Origin: Alisma plantago-aquatica
Lineage: Eukaryota > Streptophyta > Magnoliopsida > Alismatales > Alismataceae
Direction of reading: 5' to 3'
Length of the DNA stretch: 64,000 bases
Assembly: GCA_963693085.1 (NCBI GenBank)
Contig: OY856409.1
Span: forward strand, 237,514,558-237,578,557
The first letter of the stretch is position 1. Each line of letters begins with the position of its first letter. The notes beneath the pieces were generated by a model. The model was not told the DNA's origin. It was given only the letters and a program-made list of their open reading frames with translations, and ran no database searches. The position numbers were made by a program, and so were the translations under genes. Below, piece by piece: positions 59,204 through 64,000 of the stretch.

Positions 59204-60391
59204 CGTTTCTTGCTGTTGACCCTATGCTTGGTTGTTGGGTGCTGACGAACCAGCTTGGGACGCTTGTCCACGTCCTTTAGCACCACTAGAAAATTGTCTC
59301 CTCCGAGATCCTTGTTGACTCGGCCGCTGGGGTTGAGTCACCATTGTGTTCCCGACTGGACAATCCTTTGCCAGATGTCCCATTTGTCTACATTGGTGAC
59401 AAATCCTGGTCTCAGGATAGGGTCTATAAGGTCCAGTCACCGATGTTGATGTTGTACTGGGGGCTCTACTTGGAACAAAAATACAGCCCCTACCCCTACT
59501 CAACGTCCATTGCGTCTGGGTATTGAATCTTAATGGTGCTGCCGGTGCAGAAAACCTTGGCTTCTTAAAGCTCTCAGACCTTTGTCCTTGGAACTGAGTG
59601 TACACCTTCTTACCACTGGTCATTCGCTTCTCGATCACAGACCTTTCTATCCGTCTCATGGACTCTATGAAAGTAGCAAACCTCTCCCTGTTCTCTAAAG
59701 CAGACACATGAGTGGTTAATTCAGCGTTCTACCCCTTCTCGAAATGCCAAATTCTCTCTTCATCAGTAGTTTCCATATGCTGATAGAACCGTAAAAGCTC
59801 CTTGAACTTAGCCTCATATTCGCTAATGTTCATCAGTCCTTATCTTATTCTCTCAAACTGAGATTTCTTTTCGTCTAAGTAAGTCTTAGGGAAGTATCTA
59901 CTGACGAATTCTTGTCAGAATTCTTCCCATCCGACTTTGACACCTGGCCTCTTGCCCTCCTCAATTGTCCACCAGTGGCCAGCACTCCCTTTTAGAAGGT
60001 ACACTGCATGCCTCACCTTCTCGGCTTCCGAAATATTGAGGATTTTGAAATCCTTTTCTAGAACGATCAGCCACATGTCAGCATATGTTGGTTCAGCTGT
60101 ACCAATATATTCTGTGGCTCCAACCCGGCGAAGTCATTCAAAAGTCTTGTCGGCTCCCTTTACTTCATGGTGAGCTGGTGCCCTAGGTGTAGGTAGTGGC
60201 ATCCTATCCGCAATATGCGTCATGGTTGCCATAAACTATCCAAATAGAGCATGGAAAGCTGCATTCTCTATCATGGCTGGGTCAAACTGAGGATGTTCAG
60301 GGACTGGTTCATCCCTAGCCTGGTCCTTTGCACCTCCTCCAAGTGCAGCAACGCTACTCTCAGCAACATGTTCTTTGTGTGATCCAGACAT
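59204..60391 (-). pseudogene. Gag of Tekay-like element
   Basis: ATG 60391 lies about 120 bases after the primer site. The gag fold is in FKILNISEAEKVRHAVYLLKG and GHWWTIEEGK (60010-59950), followed by ISEYEAKFKELLRF. A CCHC knuckle CHQCRQMGHLAKDC (about 59370-59410), which binds element RNA, is intact in the open 161-codon part 59222-59707. At least five in-frame stops interrupt the first half; four of them fit C-to-T changes of CAG, CAA or CGA. Confidence 0.9.
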
Positions 60392-60506
60392 CTTCAAGTT
60401 CTTCTTCTCCTCCTATATGAGTAGAAGTCACTATCAAATAAACTGGAAGACACTAGAACAGACTCAAAAACCTTAAACCTATGTCTTTGTAGACTCAGTG
60501 AACCTA

Positions 60507-60520
60507 GAGCTCTGATACCA
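60507..60520 (-). promoter_or_regulatory. Primer-binding site, initiator tRNA-Met
   Basis: Minus strand reads TGGTATCAGAGCTC, the complement of the tRNA-iMet 3' end, six bases inside the LTR boundary at 60527. Confidence 0.92.
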
Positions 60521-60526
60521 CTAAAT

Positions 60527-62280
60527 TGTGATGTACAAATCGAAATCGACTAAGCAGAAGCAATCATTAGAAGTGGATTACTAAAAATAACTAAAAATTA
60601 AAACCATTTACAAAGAGATTCATACACAGGAAAACAGCTTTCAAAGAGAACCAAAGTAATTTAATTACATTCTGGATCACAAGTATATGTCATGTACCAT
60701 CTCTTCTCGAGGATCACATACATCAACTGCCCTGTTAAAACTGTACATAGGCAGCATAAGAACCTCGAGGCATCAAGCCAAAATCTCATATTAATTTATT
60801 AAACTAACTACTGACACCGAGGACCTGAGAGTACAGAGACGACACATATGACTCTATATACAAGATATGACAGCCAGTGCCTCCACCTGAGTGTCACTGC
60901 TATCCCTGTTGTTGTTGCTGCTTCTCTTCCCCTGCTATTGGGTTTCTGCCTCTTTTTCCGCATCCACCTAAAAAGTGTTGGTGACCAACGGAGTGAGACC
61001 TAGTCCCAGCGAGAGATATAACTCTCTGCCAAAACCATTATTATTGTAGTTTATTAGAATAAAACTGAGCAGAGGACTCATATATATTCAATAGCAGTTA
61101 AATCAATGTCTAAATAGGTTAGAGCAATATTCTTATTCAAAGCATTTCAGATATAACTTGATAAAGCACCATGTCACTAATCCAATAAGGAATGTGAAGA
61201 ACATGTATAACATTTATCTGATATACTAAGCAAGATAACATCAACCAGTGATTCTCGTATTTCAACCTTAAGCAAATATGCTACATGGCTAATTATATTT
61301 TACAATCATACTTAATGCCCTAAGGAGATGAAGTATACCGTTCATGCTCTAACCGACCACGATTACGTAAAGCATCAGTACCACACAAGGTCAATGGAAG
61401 AGCCGGACTCTAAGACCTCAACCTTCTCGGTCCGTACGAGATTATATGATAGAGACATCACGTGTCAAACTACAATTAGCTTGCCAGGGTATAGTGGCAT
61501 TTTCGCTATACAGTTATAGTCTGCAACATATACTCTCTTCAGGGTTATGGCCCATAGACAAGGCTTGGTATCATATCATGGAGTCATGGCCCGTAGCCAT
61601 TCTCATACTGGGGTATGGTCCGTAACCAATCCTGTGCATAGGACATAGTCCGCAACCATTCCTATGTGGCATAAGGATATAATTGCCCAAATACCCCTAC
61701 ATATTCAAAAATATGTACTCCGAGTTAAACTCGTTTCACCATTCAGCAAATTATGACGCTGATGGATATGTAGTCAGGGCAACTACATTATATGACATCA
61801 CTTGATTAATTAAGTGTATTACCATATTTTTTAGCATCAAACAATTTCCAAAACATCAATTATTTTAACAATTGCTACAAAGAATGTATAATACTTTCAT
61901 CAAGTACTGTTCAAATCTTTAATAAAGCATTGGGATCTCAATCCCTCATCTCATTATGAGAATTCTCATCCTTTCACAAACTCATCATCATGATTATAGA
62001 AAATGGGTATTCAAACCCTCAGTTTATTGAGGGACACTTATTACCACTTATCAGGTAAGTAATACCTTCAAGTCATCTGACCACGGTAAACATGATACTT
62101 GCTACACAAGCATCTCACATGGCTCACATGGCCCATTTCATCTCTTATTACATCTCACTAGGCAACAAGGCATGTTATGGCTCACAATACCCATTAACAA
62201 TTTTCAAATAAATGAAACAACATAGCTCATACCTGGCTATGCTCGTGATCTCAAAATACCTGCATGGTTAGTACACATGG
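60527..62280 (-). repeat. 5' LTR of Tekay-like element, interrupted
   Basis: Matches 51019-52745 of the 3' LTR in order and orientation. At GTACACATGG (62280) the match breaks and a TGTAACATCC start in plus orientation begins. The remainder of the LTR is outside the window or lost. Confidence 0.9.
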
Positions 62281-63904
62281 TGTAACATCCCTGGCCTGGG
62301 TTATGTGTTAACCCTTTATGTTTTGCCTAATAAGGTTGAGTAGATACTTAATCTTATATTGGATAAAATAATTAGGGCTCATGAGAAACTTATGTTTCAA
62401 ATTTGGTCCTGTTTGAACAATGTTGAAGCAATGTTTGCTTATTTTGGACTAAAGTGCGAATTACCCAAGTTAAGGGGTAAATTTGCAAATGTTGCATGAC
62501 AAGATGTTCCTATGATGTTGAGACATCATAAGAATGAATATGAAATATTGGTATGGTTTTCACAAGCTTTGGTACCAAGATTAAGCTTGTAAAGCAATCC
62601 TTGTGCATTAAAACCTAGTTTTGGTGTAATGTGCAATTTACCCAAAACCTAGGGTTCAATATGCAAATTACCATTTCAATAAGGTCCCTAATGTTTCTTG
62701 AAATCATTAAGAGCAAATAAAATGAGAGGGGTGCCTCATTTGAATTAATTTAGAGGAGAGAGAATCTTGATATTAAAATAATCAAGATTTAATCGTAAGT
62801 GAAACCCTAATTAAATTTAGGGCAAAAATGAATGTATTAATTAAATGGCCTTCAACCAAAATTAAAATGGTTGGATTCAGATGTGTGTGGATGAGCTTAA
62901 AGCCTTGCAAATGCACGAGCATATCCTAAGGAGGTGAAATTCCACTCACCATTATTATAAGAAAAAGAATTTCCACTCAAATATGGATATTCTTATTATA
63001 AGGGTTAAGGTGCTTAATTTCTTTTCCCTTAATTCATGGATAATGGAAGGGATCTCGGTGGGTATAGAGATGCCCTTGCATGCAAGAAATCAAGGGGGAA
63101 GTAGTGGAAACAATTTTGGAATTAAAAGACTTTTATAAAGTATTTTCTCTCTCATCAATTTTCTTATAAAAGTACCTTTTCCAAGCCAAAACAAAGGCGT
63201 TTTCGGATTCCTTTCTTTCCCCTTGCTTGGAAAACGATCAAGGAGCTGTGGAGGATCAGGAGGACGATCCCCAACCTGTTGGTAAGGTTCTTGACCTCCT
63301 TTCACCTTGAATCCATGGTGAAAATCGAAAATCAATGGATGGATTCTTCATATCTAGATCCCCTCTTCAATTCTAACCAATTCTTTTCACTTAAATCTTG
63401 AGGACGACCCTTGGAATAGTGAAAGGAGTTGCATCCACCATTGTTTCCATGAGCTTGGAGATTTGGAGCTCAATTGGAGGCGGGTTTTATAACTTGAACC
63501 CTTAATTTTATTATTGCAATCAATTCCTTATCAATTGGTGATCATTTCTACATTTCCGAAATTAAGTTTGATTGATTGATTCAATCTCCATGGAAATCAC
63601 AGTAGATTTCATGATTTTGGAGCTTGATGATGATGACATCATCATAAGCACACACCTCCCCAAATATCTAGGGCAAACAGTTTCAATGTTGAGTCCAAAC
63701 AGTTTCACCAAACCGTTTGGTGGTTTGAGTTCCAAAGCGTTTCGAATGGTTGACCGTTTGAAGATATATGCTGTGGTGCTTGGATCTTGATCCAATGGTT
63801 TCAATTGGTTTGATCTTGAAGGTTTCAATTGTGAATGATTCCTTAATTGTAAAGCGAGAACTTCAATGCGTTGGTTTTTGATATCGTTTAACGTGGTTGA
63901 CTCC
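62281..63904 (+). repeat. Related LTR in opposite orientation
   Basis: Starts TGTAACATCCCTGGCCTGG and is a diverged version of the reverse complement of 55679-54000: shared landmarks are AACTTATGTTTCAA, TTTTGGACTAAAGTG and CCTAATGTTTCTTG. No internal coding region follows in the window. It could be a solo LTR or the 5' LTR of another element inserted into the Tekay 5' LTR. Confidence 0.8.
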
Positions 63905-64000
63905 TGTAACATACCAGGTGTAGGACCCTACCTTAGAAATGTGATCTTTTGGGTTTGACCAAATAAGGTTGAGGTTAGAATGATCCTAATAATCTAATGC
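63905..64000 (+). repeat. Possible further LTR start at window end
   Basis: TGTAACATACCAGGTGTAGG at 63905 has the TGTAACAT...CC start of this LTR family, so another insertion may begin here. Only 96 bases are available. Confidence 0.4.

Larger units (their letters stand above)
51019..62280 (-). mobile_element. Tekay/Del-like chromodomain Ty3/gypsy element
   Basis: Minus strand order: 5' LTR (from 60527 rightward, interrupted), initiator-Met primer site, gag, protease, RT, RNase H, integrase with chromodomain, purine tract, 3' LTR (51019-55679). Pol-type order RT before integrase, chromodomain, tRNA-iMet primer and a very long LTR fit the Tekay (Del) lineage. Its genes carry many stops. The 5' LTR runs until 62280, where a related LTR in opposite orientation is inserted. 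Confidence 0.92.

Overview
This is a stretch of flowering-plant nuclear DNA from gene-poor, repeat-rich (probably heterochromatic) chromatin. The evidence is the mix of plant-type Ty1/copia, Athila-type and chromodomain-type Ty3/gypsy retrotransposons, a CACTA DNA transposon, a LINE remnant and a decayed plant pararetrovirus insertion, all AT-rich, with phase-0 GT-AG introns in the only spliced gene seen. I recognise no ordinary single-copy host gene. Species cannot be told from the sequence.

Layout. 1-3132: AT-rich sequence with a small MITE-like inverted repeat and two short tandem duplications. 3133-8013: a Ty1/copia element on the minus strand, truncated in gag, with only its 3' LTR (3133-4220). 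8014-14464: LTR fragment, a 134-bp triple tandem repeat and a heavily decayed related copia element on the plus strand with its 3' LTR (13344-14464). 14465-21745: mostly featureless, with a minus-strand LINE reverse transcriptase fossil (15475-16015) and a duplicated (CT)n block. 21746-22830: two about 390-bp elements with terminal inverted repeats, embedded in (TA)n(GA)n microsatellites.

23453-44602: an Athila-lineage Ty3/gypsy element with both LTRs, tRNA-Asp-type primer site and a 5-bp target duplication (CCCAC). It spans 21.15 kb only because an 8.2-kb CACTA transposon (33297-41491, target duplication TTA) sits in its 3' part; without it the element is about 12.95 kb. It carries gag, protease, RT, RNase H and integrase, then a spacer full of paired 15-bp palindromes ending in a TATA box, then an Athila ORF1-like/env-position reading frame. 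The same paired palindromes occur in both LTRs. The CACTA element keeps the six-exon tail of a TnpA-like gene, a 1-kb fold-back and subterminal repeats, but no recognisable TnpD transposase.

45230-50483: an endogenous pararetrovirus (Caulimoviridae-like) locus made of three pieces in minus, plus, minus orientation. All are broken by stops, shifts and deletions. In two pieces a movement-protein-like frame begins one base after the polymerase stop codon. 51019-62280: a minus-strand chromodomain Ty3/gypsy element (Tekay/Del-like) with a 4.66-kb LTR and initiator-Met primer site; its 5' LTR is interrupted at 62281 by a related LTR in the opposite orientation, and another LTR-like start lies at 63905, running out of the window.

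The coding regions work as transposon gene sets (gag packages RNA, protease matures, RT/RNase H copies, integrase inserts), but almost all carry in-frame stops. Most of these stops are explained by a single C-to-T change at a CAG, CAA or CGA codon, the mark expected of long-term cytosine methylation. The most unusual signal is the paired-palindrome array shared by the Athila LTRs and its internal pol-ORF spacer; a second, unrelated set of dyad-symmetric arrays lies in the Tekay LTR.
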